DNA of 64,000 nucleotides from NCBI GenBank assembly GCA_030686995.1, contig CM060703.1, positions 113,717,361-113,781,360 of the forward strand. Reading direction: 5' to 3'. The stretch comes from Artemisia argyi. Taxonomy: Eukaryota > Streptophyta > Magnoliopsida > Asterales > Asteraceae. Below are positions 1 through 11,341 of this stretch, piece by piece. The notes below the pieces were generated by a model. It saw only the letters and a list, made by a program, of their open reading frames with translations. It was not told the DNA's origin and did not search any database. How positions within the stretch are numbered: position 1 is the first letter of the stretch; each line of letters starts with the position of its first letter. The translations under genes were made by a program, and so were the position numbers.

Positions 1-124
1 AACTGCCAAAACATCCAAAAACACTCAGAAATACATCAAAATACAGAAATTATCCCAAAACTGTGTTTTATATGTTTTAGATGCAAAATATTTAAAAACA
101 AATGAAAAACGAACAAAGTTTGCA

Positions 125-455
125 TAATTGGCAGTTTCAGTCCCTCAAGTTTCATAAATTGTCAAAACTAGTCCCTGAAGGTTTGAAATCAAAGAAAAGT
201 CAACCCAAGTCCTTTGGAATTCAAAAATTGTCAAAACAAGTCCTTGGGTGAAAAGTTTGAGAAAATTACACATTTGGTCCCTCAAAATCTAAAATTTACA
301 TAATTGGTCCCCGAGTGGTTTGAAATGGAAAAATTACGTTTATGGTCCTTTGGTTTATCACACTTGGCAAATATGGTCCCTATGAGTACTTTGGAATAAT
401 TACAATTCAGGCCCCTGGATTTTCAGCTTGTTACATATTTAGTCCTTGTGGTTTC
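125..455. repeat. Degenerate repeat built on 'GTCCCT' units
   Basis: About eight imperfect units of 35-50 bp, each containing a variant of AGTCCCTNAAG or TGGTCCCT followed by an A/T-rich run such as AAATTGTCAAAA. They are visible at about 139, 171, 207, 240, 275, 306, 342 and 375. Short repeats of this style are common in plant transposon LTRs and introns. I cannot assign a family, and no ORF here looks like a real protein. Confidence 0.5.
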
Positions 456-799
456 CTAAGTTACAAAACAAACGGACCCTTAACTAATATAAACCAAAAC
501 CATACCCAATCCAAATACAAACACCCAAAGCCCACCCCATCTTTCTTGGCCCAACTTATACCAGCCCAACATCCACCTTAACCCATCTCACCCTTTTAAT
601 AATAAAACGGGGTCAAACCCCTGCCTTTGACCCTCCACCTCATCACCTTCCACCTCACCCCACTCAAACCTGCAACACCATCATCACCCTAGCTGTTACC
701 CCCTCCTGCACACTCAATCCCCCTTGGCTAACCCTCCAAATACTACACTCCAATATCACACCACTGGCATCAATTATCCAAGGAAAAAGCCAAATCCAG

Positions 800-813
800 T
801 TTTGGCGCCAAAA
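800..813. promoter_or_regulatory. Perfect palindromic E2F-type site TTTTGGCGCCAAAA
   Basis: A 14-bp perfect palindrome matching the E2F consensus (TTTSSCGC) on both strands. It lies about 95 bp upstream of a TATA-like TATAAAA (907-913), so the two could form a small promoter reading to the right. No ORF follows, so any transcript would be non-coding or belong to a decayed element. The match is seen directly; function is inferred. Confidence 0.4.
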
Positions 814-906
814 CACAAATGTGGTCAAGATTGAAATCTAAGGATCCAATGGTCCATATGCTTGCTGGGAAAAGACAAAGGGACACCCTAAACCCTAATT
901 TTGGAG

Positions 907-913
907 TATAAAA
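907..913 (+). promoter_or_regulatory. TATA-like box
   Basis: TATAAAA in the context GGAGTATAAAAAGATG. Together with the upstream palindrome it resembles a core promoter or an LTR U3/R junction. No coding sequence follows. Confidence 0.3.
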
Positions 914-3900
914 AGATGAAGAAGGAGCATTGAAGGGTGTTTTTTAGAGTAAAATTAGTGTCGAAATTGTTACAGTTTAAATCTTAATGTAATTTAAATC
1001 TTATTAGTTATAATCTGAATGTTTTCATTGTAATTTGAACCTTGTTCATAAATCAAATTCAGTATTTGTTTTCAAAAGTGTATGCAATTCCCTTTTTATG
1101 TCAAAAGTTTCAATAAAACTTGAATGTTGTTAGTTATTGTTGTTCTGGACTACTAGGCTCACTTAAGCTCCCATAAAGCTTAGTTAAGCTTTTAGAAATC
1201 CTTAAAACTCAGTTAGTTATCAAAAAGCAAAACTACAAAAAAATAAGAAAAAAATAGAAATTAAATAAAAAATTGCAGGTTCATGATCAAGAATGCATGG
1301 AGCACAATGCTTAGGGATGACTGTTGGTTAGAACTCCTTGGGGAGTATTAGGGAGTGGTCATTTGTTCCTTGATTCAAGTTATTGTGGCAGGAAGGCATT
1401 TGTAAGAATTTCTTCCAATTAATGATCTCACTGTTCATGTGTTTAATCTAGGCTTATTTGTGTTCAGCTGAGTTTATTAAGTTTTAATGAATGATATTGT
1501 AGTTTAAAAAGGTGTAATAGTTCATATTAAAACATTAGTGTTAAAATCTTTTGGTTCACTATCAATTTTTAGTCTAATATAGAACATTCGTTACTTGTAG
1601 TTTATAGTCTTGGATTTGTGATCATTAAGGCTTATCAGTTCAAACTAAGATGGTATAAATCAGATTTATGGTTCTAATCAACCATTTGCTTTGAAAATCA
1701 CATAGCAGTCTAGTAAAAAGGGTGTTTGTATTAACTGTGTTGGTTGTGATTGAGGTTGTTTGTGTTGATTATCTTGTTTGATGCATGTCACTATATGACC
1801 TAATATCTTAGTTACACAATAAAAACCACCCATTCTTTGCAGAAAATTCAAAATCTCACATACACATCCAGAATCAGTTATTGTTAGAACATTTGAGTTA
1901 CACAACCATGTCAGTAGTTGCATAAATAGCTCTCATAGCATATTTTAGTCCCTTAGTAGCTTGTAACATCATTTCAAGTCATTTTAGTTAAATCAAAGTT
2001 CATAAAAGTCAACTGTGACACAAAAAGAAAAATAGTCAAAATTGCATTTTCTCATTTTTACCAAAACTTGCAGGAATTATTGTGATTTTTAGGGTAAGAC
2101 TTAGACCTCAAGCTCTTTACATGTTCAAATCTCTCAGTCAAGCTTTAAGAACCTACATTCAGCTTATTTTCTAGATTTTTTAAGAAGCTTGTGCATTAGC
2201 TTGTTTAGGGCTGCAGGGAAAGCTAACTCCCCTGCACCAGGCCTCTTGGCATTTCTCTTTGACTCACTGAGTCTGATTCAGTAGACCCCACCCCTATCCC
2301 ATGGGCTTTTTGAAGGGCTTATCAGCTCACTTGTTTTGATCTTAGCTTAACTTTGACCCTGGCTTATTGTACACTTCCTTATTTGAGCCTTCTTTGAGAC
2401 CTGTCCACAACCTAAACCAGACAACTCAGCACTTGACCCCAACCTACAAGGCTCATACAGAGTTCAAGAATAAGCTATAAGCCTGGCTTATTAGCTTATT
2501 TGGTAGTCCTCCAGTCCTATTTTGTAGATCCAGTGCTTATTTGAACTTCTTTTCACCTCTGTGGACCCCACAGAGGTCCCAAAAGACCCATTTTGGCCTG
2601 CTTGAATCTGTGAGCATTCTGGGATTGCTTATTTGTTTAAGTTAGTTTAGTTTGTTAGATTTTCTTGTTGATTTGAATTCACTTAAGTTCCTTTTAGTTG
2701 TTTGCACTTCATTTTCTAGCTTGTGTGGACTTGGTGGCTTATTGTGAGCTTAATACCTCATATTCAAGGTTATTAGCTCACTGTTTGGCTTATTAATAAG
2801 CACACAGCTTATTCTTAAGTTTCATAGATAGTTCCTTCACAAAAAGTTCCTAAATCCAGTAGTAAATCAGTTGTGTAAAATAAAAATCAAGAAAATCCAA
2901 ATATAAATAAAGTGATAGCTTCTATTTAAGCCCTTTTGGCTTATTTTCTGCTTATTTATAAGCAATTCTCTTTTTTAAATTTTTCTCAGGCTTCTTATAA
3001 CTAAAAATAATTTTAGGAATTTTTTTTCAGATTTTTCCTTGGTCATTTAGTATTTTTTATAATTTAATTTAATTTAAATCAATTAAATAATTAGTTTTAA
3101 TTAATAATAAATAATTAAAAAGTAAAAAAAAAAATAGGTTTTCTGTTTTAAAATTAGTTTTATAATATTTTAGATTTTTCTAAATTTATTTTTCATTTTT
3201 CTAGTTAATTTTCATAATTAATTAATAATTAGTGTAATTTAGTTAATTAAAAAGTAATTAATAATTAGTAATTAATTAATAGTAATTAATTAAATAGTTG
3301 TAAAAATAATTTTAATTTTCTTAAAATTTTCTTATAACATTAGGATTGTAAAAATATAATTTTCACATCCGTAGGACTTTAGTTGCTCATGTTTCACTTT
3401 TTATTTCGCGCGTTCGTGTTTATTTTAAATTCAAATGCGCGTTTTAGGTTTAACTTACGTTTCTAGGTTATCTGATCATTAGTAATTTTTAGAATAGTGT
3501 TTCTAAGTTACTTTCAATCATAATCTCGTAGTTTAATCATAATAATCAAATTCCTGATCCTCGTGTTAAATCACCCGATCACTTAAAACGTTTTTAAATA
3601 CAATTGCTTACCTCGCTGGGACATAACGACCCAGGAATACACTGTACTCCTTGGTTAGTTGGTTTTAGACGTTTGACTTGGTTGACCATCACCTGTTCAA
3701 CTTAGTTGACCTTTTAGGACCAACCACCTGTCATAGCAAAATAGATTACCATAGGCTAAGGAAAGGATCAAACCTCTACCACATGGCGTAAGCACCTAAA
3801 ATAAACTATCAAAGAGGTCTTTTAAAGGGTTATAACGTTAGGTATAGGGATATGAAATACACGATTTTGTTGGATAAAGGCAATCTTTACTGGTCGCGAG

Positions 3901-4078
3901 TTAATAATCTTGGTTAATTACATGTATAATATGGCATTGCTAAGCCAAGACTAGACTCGACTTAAGCTAATAAATGAAAAATAACAAAAATATAAAATAA
4001 ACATAGAATGAAACGAGATGGTAGTCCGTATGTTTTTTCTTTTCTTTTTCTATTTTTTTTTTCTTTTTCTAATTTTTT

Positions 4079-4113
<35 letters not shown>

Positions 4114-5098
4114 ATACGCTCTTACCCTACCATCCAAAATAATACATCATAGGGAATGAACATTCCCCTTACACTTGAATTTTTACATACTTTACAATCA
4201 ACTAATCTAATGACTCGAATCAAGATAATAAAAAACACTTGGAGTACTTTTAAGATTAACGTACATATGGGGGTAATTATATGATGTTCTTCCCCATTAC
4301 TCCATAAAATTAGTACTTTACCCATGAGTCCCAATCGTCCCAAAACAATATGTACAAGGATATGACTCGACTTAGCAACCATGTAATCAATTAGATAATT
4401 AACTAAGGGTTTAAACAAATAACAATAATGCACTAAAGATGAGTGCATACACGGAAGGCTAAGGCGATTTGGTTGTACATTTAAGTGGGGTGTAACAAAT
4501 TCTTCCTTTAAGTAAGATGCTTAAAGTTAGAAATGAAAAGATAGGCTCGGAGGGGTGTACTAGGGGTTTCGTGTACTAAAAATGAGTACAACGCTAAGGT
4601 GTGGGAAAAATTAGTTGACTTTACTAGCCAAGTAATATGACTTAAATGGTCAAGTAATTATGATACGGGTTTAACACAAGGGTGGTCCTAATGCCTCTTA
4701 TCATGTAGTAAATCCTACTACACGAATGTAGTCTCACTAGCGGTCTCGGGATGCATCACTAACGCAAGTTATAGAATCTAAATGCTACCGGTACACTTAT
4801 AAGCACTAATAGTAAATGCTTTTCTTATCAAATCTAAAGGCGAACCTCAAATATTTGGGTGGAAAATTTTTCTGAATGGTACGGTTTTGTGCTAGTCATA
4901 CAATCTCCTATCCATGAGACGCTTGCTATGGCTAAAGTTTCTCTCCTAAATGTTGTAAAAAAATTTAAATTTGGCGCTAAAATTACACTAACAAGTATTT
5001 CTCATAGTTTTATTACATATCTACCATCAAACAAGCAAACTCAAACGAAAGTGTATCTATAAGGTATCATCATTTTACCCTCCCCTTACACTTAGGAT

Positions 5099-5118
5099 GA
5101 ACATTGTCCCCAATGTTC
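5099..5118 (-). other. Hairpin beside a polypurine-like motif (element A)
   Basis: Perfect 8-bp stem (GAACATTG / CAATGTTC) with a 4-nt loop. On the element strand it is followed by the purine motif at 5078-5094. The same arrangement is at 16933-16952 (B) and 61171-61190 (C). Confidence 0.7.
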
Positions 5119-5896
5119 AAGTAAAGAATGTAAAAGTAAAATAGGTAAAAAGAATGAAATCAAATACTCCCCTGATTCGCTCGGTATGGATAATATGGTA
5201 ACCAGGTTAGATCTTCTTCCAAGAAAATGAATAATCAAAGCTTCCCTTCCAGAATATAAATCATCTTCTTGTCATACATAACCTGTTAAACCTGAGAAAA
5301 CAAACAAGGCAACCTCGCGTAAAATCGGCGGCAATCTATATATGCTAACAAATCCTAGAAAACAAAATAAGATAAAATGCTTGTGGAATGATGTTTGCAG
5401 ATCTCCTGGAGATTATAAAACTAAAGATTCAACAAAAACTTTAAGACTCCGTTAGAAAAACAAAACTGGTAAAATTTCCAGAATTTTACACGTGACGCCT
5501 TCAGGAATTTCTTCCTGACGCCGTCGGAAGTGACGTGCAGAAATTCTTATGTTAAGTTTCCGGAAAATTTCTGGAAAAACTTCGTCCTACTTCCTGGAAA
5601 ATCCTGCAAAACATCATTATAACTCGATACAAGCATTTGACTCTAACAAATACGAATATACATGTTCACTTAATATTGTGGAGAATCATGATCAAGTTTG
5701 TTTCTTAAAAACATATTTGGGGTTTCCCCTTACACTTATCTTTTTGCGAAATACCTTTGGATGAAGTTAAGACTAAGCCAAACAACAAAATAAAGTATTT
5801 TCACCATTTTAGTTTGAAACATGATCTACCAACAATAAAAATACAGCATGCATACGGAAACAAATAACAATCAAACAAAATAAAAATCACACAAAA

Positions 5897-5922
5897 CATG
5901 GGTTGCCTCCCAAGAAGCGCTT
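5897..5922 (-). other. Conserved hairpin just after the gag stop (element A)
   Basis: On the element strand: AAGCGCTT (a palindrome) followed by CTTGGGAGGCAACCCATG, which can fold as TGGG/CCCA. It sits about 45-70 nt after the gag-protease stop codon. An identical block is present in B (17741-17766) and C (60367-60392), although the coding sequences upstream differ. Confidence 0.7.
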
Positions 5923-5967
5923 TTCTTTATTTACGAGTCTTGTAGCTAGACTCAAGGTCATGGGTTA

Positions 5968-8480
5968 CTACGTGATATGGGTGAGTTCCTCATTGAGGAC
6001 ATCTTTGGGATCAAACTTAGGTTTCAACTTCCTATCGGTTTTCTTAGTACGGTATGACCTTTCAAACTTTTCTCCATCCGGATCATACAAAATCATCTTC
6101 ATATGCCATGATCCGTCACCTTCCTTAGGTGGCTTGTCCCACCTCCATTTACAATTATCCCCCTCTCTTTTCCACTTGTTCATCTCTATATTATTAGGCA
6201 TTACGCTTAAGAACTCAATCATTTTCCTAAAGACTAGGGGGTCCTCAAAAGGGTTTAGCTCTTCATCTCTAGCTATGAGTTGTTCCACCGAATGTGTCTT
6301 ATCGATGAAATCTTTTTCTAGATAGAATGGGCGTTGAGGTCCTATAAAGTTTCTTTCTATCCAAGGTCCATATCTAGATGGTCTCCTATTAATCTCTACC
6401 CAATGTGGTGTCGGTTCATCCTCACAATCATAGCTATGCTTTTTGACATCATATACCGACCAAGTATCGCCCTCACCTACCGCTATCTTAGACTCCTTAT
6501 AATCTATCATGGCGCTGGCGGTAGCTAAAAATCCTCTTCCTACTAATAATGGGCATGTAGTGTCACTAACCATGTCTAGGACGTGAAAATCCGCTAAGAT
6601 AGTTAACTTCCCTACGTGAACAACTACATCCTTAATCATCCCAACCGGGTGGGCAATACTCCCATCCGCTAGACCAATTAACACCTCCGTCTCCTCTAAC
6701 TTTCCTAGCTTGAGAGTGGTGAAAAGGGATAAGGGAATCAAGCTGAGGCTTGACCCTAAATCAGCTAGTGTGTCGAAAGCTTCGGATCTTCATATCTTAC
6801 AAGGCAAAACAAATATACCCGGATCATCAAGCTTTTTAGGCAACTTGTTCTGAACGAAGGCGGCCCCATTTTTACCTAGTTTAAATTTCTCATATTTTTC
6901 TAGGAGGGCACTATAGTAGGGAGCACGGGCTAAGACATCAATGATGGGACGTTCAAGGTGAAGCTCCTTGAATTCATCGTCAAGGTCTTGTGTAGGAGGT
7001 GTTTCAACTATGCTTTTGACCGGTTTTATATCAGGTGTTTTATTTGATTGGTCCTTTTGAGGGATTTGGTTTTGTTTGAAACACGTGCTCGTTGATTTAA
7101 CCGAGTAGTATTGCGGACAAGAAGTGGGTGACGAAACAGATAATATGGAATTAACGTTTAGTTTCGGGTTCTTGACCGTGTCGCTTGGGAGTGCTCCCAT
7201 TTCTCGGTCATTGAGAACTTTCAACAATGTGTCAATTTTGGTGGTCATCTCGCCTTGCTTTTGTTTGAAATCGGCTTCAAACTTAGATATGCGAGCTTCT
7301 TGAGATGCCATAAACTTGGACATCAATCCTTCAAGATTGTTGGTACTACCATAGTTGTTAGAAGGATTGTTGTTGCAAGTACGGTTGGAGGGTGGACCGT
7401 TTGGTCGGTAACGATTAGGCGCATTGGAAGAATTGGTTTGGTTTTGTTTCCACCTAAGGTTTGGGTGATTTTTCCAAGCAGGGTTGTAGGAATCACCATA
7501 AGGGTTTAGCTCGGGTTTGAAAGTGTACCACTTATCTCCCGCTTCGTCGGTACGCGAGGATGCGTAGTCCGCAAAAGCTGTTCCCGGGAGTTCCACACAA
7601 TCACGAGTGTCATAGGGACCGCTACATAATTCGCATGAAGAAGTGATTTTGTTCACTTGGCTTGAAAGCTTGGGAGCTTCGTAAGATTTCATGAGAAACT
7701 TGACTTGATCCTCAAGTTCCATGATCCTACGGTCGGGAGTGCTAGAATTGTTCGAATGCAAAGATATAGCCTTGACCGTTTTGTTCAAATCACGGGGATC
7801 ATTCCAACTTTCGTTGTCATAGAGAGCAAGATCTTCTATGAGTTTCCATGATTCTTCCACACTTAGATCACGTAGCTTGCCACCGTCCTATTCGTCAATG
7901 GTTCGCCTTGTGGAGAGATCGATATGGTCATAGAAGATTTGGACTTGGAGCCAAAGATCTATGCCATGTTGAGGGACTTTTTGGAGTAGGTCCTTGAAAC
8001 GAGTCCATGCTTCATATAGAGTTTCACCTTGAAGTTGTTGGAACATCAAGATATCATTTCTAAGCTTGGTAGTTCTCCCCGGTGGGAAAAATTGAGCAAG
8101 GAAACGAGTGGTGAGATCATCTCATGAGGTGATGAATCCCACGGGTAAACGAGCAAGCCATTGACTAGCTTGATCACGTAGAGAGAATTGGAATAAGCGT
8201 AATCGGGTTGACTCTCTAGTTGTAGCATCAAGGTTTTTAGAATCTACGATTTTAAGGAAGTCCTTGAGATGTTGATTTGGATCTTCAAAACGAAGTCCAT
8301 GGAATGCACATCCGCTTTGCATCAACCGGATGGTGTCGGATCACAAGGGAGACACATTGGCTCCTTGGGTGAGCTCAATGGTGTTTCGGTAGCCTTGGTG
8401 GCTAGGTCGGGAGTACTCTCCTAGGGTTCGGGGCCTTGTTGTGGTGGGTTGATGGGTTCAAAGATGTTACCACCTTCCAT
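5968..8480 (-). pseudogene. gag-pro: Athila-type gag-protease polyprotein, broken
   Basis: Capsid (gag) plus aspartic protease that would form particles and process the polyprotein. Most of it lies in one minus-strand frame with in-frame stops at 8122-8124 (TGA, probably from TGG), near 7888 (TAG) and 6790-6792 (TGA). The N-terminus, from the ATG at 8478-8480, is frameshifted. Gag shows the family block DPNQHLKDFLKIVDS and a ladder of charged helices. A Cys-rich knuckle (CELCSGPYDTRDC) sits near 7610. The protease block has ADLGSSLSLIP, the Athila-type D-x-G active site, at about 6725-6760, and LLVGRGFLA near 6540. The C-terminal 150 residues (W-rich, charged) differ completely from elements B and C. 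No pol follows, so mobilisation would need a helper. Confidence 0.75.
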
Positions 8481-8627
8481 GATGTCGGATGGTAAAGATT
8501 ACAAACAAAGGCACGAAGAAATAAGATAGACTAAAGAGAACCTAAAAATAAAAATAAAATCTTACTAGAAAGGAATCTAGCAAGTAGACCTAATAAAAAG
8601 AAATTCTAACCTAGACAATAACTATTT

Positions 8628-8645
8628 CCCCGGCAGCGGAGCCAA
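8628..8645 (-). other. Primer binding site, element A
   Basis: On the element strand it reads TGGCTCCGCTGCCGGGGA, three bases inside the 5' LTR. It resembles the tRNA-Asp complement typical of Athila elements (TGGCGCCGTTGCCGGGGA), with substitutions. Confidence 0.65.
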
Positions 8646-8650
8646 AAACT

Positions 8651-10066
8651 TGATGCGTGGGAATTGCACCAGGCTTAACCTCTCGAGGGATCTCGAGAAT
8701 CTTACAACCCCCACCAGGCAGTGTACCTGATCGTTGTAGTATAGTATAGTGACAAGTACCGGGGGATTGATCGTTCAACTTAGGAATAGTGTCGCTAGGA
8801 TTAGAAAACCTAAAAACTAGGTCTAGAGGTGAGGGAAGAATCTTTTTGTATTTTTTATATTTTAGAAAAGCAAATAAAAATCTCGGTTTTTTTGAAGAGT
8901 GGGCGGAATTAGTTGCTAGTCAACTATACTAAAGATGCAATCAAAATAAAATAATAAAACTGAAAATAAACTAAATTAAACTAGTGGTGTGAGCAATATA
9001 TGGGAGAATTGTGTTTACTTAGATTTCACTACTCCCTAGATATGTTTTACAGGTTAATTACTTGTTACAGTTGCGTAGATGATGGATTGTATTCCTTAAT
9101 ACCATTCATGGGGTGGCGTACTTACTTCCCCAATCCTATAAGCTCCTACTTCACTCCTATGTTGAGCCGGCTAAGAAGCTCCTAACATGGGATCACTAGA
9201 ATTCGCTCATGCATTAAATACAATCATAAAAACCTAGTACACATCGGTTCATGTTTCTTAAGACGTTCAAGCAAGTTACACAATGGAGATTTGCCAGTTT
9301 TCTTAAGACTAACATTGAAATCATTCATCCATTACAACTATAAACAAGCAATCAACCTATAATTAACATCTAGGTTTCATTACATCTAAGCAAACACATG
9401 AAAGATCTAGCCTAGCATGTTATAATCAAGACAAGCATAAGATATATTCAAACAACACATAGACATATTGAATGAATTGAAAGAAGACTTATCTTAATTG
9501 AACATGAAAGGTTCCAAGGGGTGAAAACCCTTGAAAATACTGTTAAAAACGACCTAGGGTTTATTAGGTTCGACCCTAGTATTCTCCACACAAGTTCCTC
9601 TCTTAAGGAATGAAAAATAGAAAAGTATATATAGATTTTGTGAGGTGACGGCGTCAAGAGTAAATTTCTGACGCCGTCATCTCGCCGCCAATAAAGTTCT
9701 CGGACTGCCTAGATCTGGGTCTGACGCCGTCATGTGTAATCCTACTCCAGGCCGTCACCAAAATAACTCTTGACGCCCTACTTCTGACGCCGTCAGGTTT
9801 TCTCTGGGTCGTCATGCATTTTGCTCTTCACGCGTTCATATTTTCCTTCTTGACGCCGTCAGGTACTGTTCCCAGCATGGAAAATTAAGTCTTTGCCGTT
9901 TTCTTCACTTTTATGCTCCAAAAACGTCCAAAATGCCTCCTTTTCCAAAATTCATTCCGAAGTACCTAAAATCATAAAAGGAACGATTTAGGGCAATATT
10001 TGATCAAATAAATTCAATTTCGGGCTTAAATGACCCCCGAAAAATGGTTCATTTTTCGCCTCATCA
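8651..10066 (-). repeat. 5' LTR of element A
   Basis: 1416 bp, beginning TGATGAGGCG and ending CA on the minus strand, homologous over its full length to the LTRs of B and C. A TATA box (minus, about 9624-9634) follows an array of TGACGCCGTCA palindromes at about 9644-9860. The outer edge is at 10066, where Copia coding sequence begins abruptly. Confidence 0.85.
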
Positions 10067-10797
10067 CTGATATACATGGGACTCCTGTTGACCCCACCAA
10101 ATACTGAAGTATTATTGGGTCCCTCATGTATCTCACATCTAGCAGACCTGATATTGTATTTGCTATCTATATGTGTTCGCGATATCACTCTAAACCAACT
10201 GAGAAACACCTCAATGAGGCGAAAAGAATCCTTCGATACATAAAGGGAACCATCCATTTGGGGATCTAGTATCCGAAGGATTCTGGTTTTGAACTAATAG
10301 CTTTTTCAGACGTTGACCATGCAGGATGCTTAGACACGCGAAAAAGTACATCAGGTGGATTACAGTTTCTTGGAGATAAGCTTGTGTCTTGGCAATCAAA
10401 GAAGCAGGACTGCACTTCACTGTCATCAACAGAATCTGAATACGTAGCTATGTCTGCTTGTTGAGCTCAAGTCATTTAGATGAGATCACAACTTAAAGAC
10501 TATGGCTACCTATTCAATAAGATTCCGATTTACTGCGATTCCAAAAGTGCCATTGCAATCTCCTGCAACACAGTCCATCACTGCAAATCCAAACACATTG
10601 ATCTCCGATATCACTTCATCAAGGAGCATGTCGAAAAGGGTACAGTTGAATTATATTTTGTGGGCACTGAGTACCAATTGGCGGACTTACTTACAAAAGC
10701 CTTAGCACCATCAAGGTTTGCTAGTCTAGTTCACCAAATTAGTATGCGATGTTTGACACCAGAGGATCTGGAAAAGTTTCTAAAACACAAGTAAAAT
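10067..10797 (+). pseudogene. pol: Copia pol C-terminus (end of RT, RNase H), broken
   Basis: One reading frame with stops near 10102 (TGA), 10269 (TAG), 10462 (TGA) and 10477 (TAG). Visible landmarks: GSLMYLTSSRPDI at the RT end, RYIKGTIHLG, FSDVDHAG, the RNase H block KSTSGGLQFLG, SLSSTESEYVA, IPIYCDSKSAI, HIDLRYHFIKEHVEKG and ADLLTKAL. These are the conserved Copia RNase H motifs in the right order. The start is cut at the junction with element A, inside the segment before the DPTKY motif. Two stops replace conserved tryptophans, as expected from G-to-A decay. Confidence 0.85.
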
Positions 10798-10925
10798 GTC
10801 AAACATCAAACAAACTATCTTTGTAAAATAATTTTTTCTCATATTTTTCAAAACCTCAAAAACACAAAAAGATTTTCTCTATTTTATTGCATTTAAAAAA
10901 AAATGCAAGTATATCGCTTCCTATC

Positions 10926-10971
10926 AACACCTTGTTATTTCTTTCTATTTTACAAGTGTTGAGGGGGAGAC
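10926..10971 (+). other. Purine tract with imperfect hairpin after pol (Sirevirus 1)
   Basis: GAGGGGGAGA at 10961-10970 is preceded by arms AACACCTTGT (10926-10935) and ACAAGTGTT (10952-10960), which pair with one bulge. It resembles the multiple polypurine tracts of Sireviruses and the further copies at 23011, 23142 and 25168. Confidence 0.5.
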
Positions 10972-11341
10972 ACGCTCAAACTTTTCTCATATTTTTTTCT
11001 AAACGGTATACTTGCATATTTCCTTTAGATGCGTCGTTTCAGGACTTAATGGATACCTCATATCTTTTTCTTTTCACAAACGATGTCATACGAAGTATAT
11101 CTTGGTTTATTGCATTTGGTTATCAACTTGTATCTAACTTTATGACTCATTTTGCAATAATAGTAGTTAGGGGACTAAAGGTGCCAAAATGGCAAATGTT
11201 CAAAAACAAAACATTAACACAAACACAAACACCCCGTCCTTTTTTCAAAAAACATTCAAAACAAAATATCAAACAAACACCTCTTTTCGAAATCCACGGC
11301 TTGCTTTCAAACGTGAAATCCGTGCATTAAATCTTCAATTT

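Larger units (their letters stand above)
456..3725. other. Unassigned AT-rich non-coding DNA
   Basis: No convincing coding region on either strand. It holds a palindromic E2F-like site and a TATA-like box near 800-913, a word cluster of GCTTATT at about 2157-2960, and a very A/T-rich block at about 2980-3360. The end, about 3600-3725, has a C/T-rich motif reminiscent of LTR 3' ends, but I could not find the partner LTR. The boundary at 3725/3726 is where homology to the Athila-like element begins. Confidence 0.5.
3726..5967 (-). other. 3' non-coding region of element A
   Basis: Homologous to 60323-62515 of element C and to 15550-17811 of element B. It contains a poly-T run (4082-4111, poly-A on the element strand), three copies of the AAGTGTAAGGGG-type purine motif (near 4160, 5078-5094 and 5725), the hairpin GAACATTG-loop-CAATGTTC at 5099-5118, two TGACG(C)CGTC-type motifs near 5495-5530, and the post-gag hairpin at 5897-5922. 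Predicted peptides here are shadows. Confidence 0.7.
3726..10066 (-). mobile_element. Element A: Athila-like gag-protease retrotransposon, 3' truncated
   Basis: Minus-strand element with a 5' LTR (8651-10066), a primer binding site, a gag-protease ORF (5968-8480) and a 3' non-coding region. The same LTR and untranslated sequences occur in elements B and C. No RT or integrase is encoded, so it is non-autonomous (terminal repeats plus gag). The 3' LTR is missing: homology to the 3' internal region of element C stops at 3726, which matches about position 62515 of C. On the right it abuts a Copia RNase H fragment at 10067 without a checkable target duplication. Confidence 0.8.

Noticed and set aside
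5903..7509. Plus-strand ORFs opposite element A gag-protease
   Set aside because: They are antisense shadows of a well-supported minus-strand gag-protease reading frame and carry no motif.
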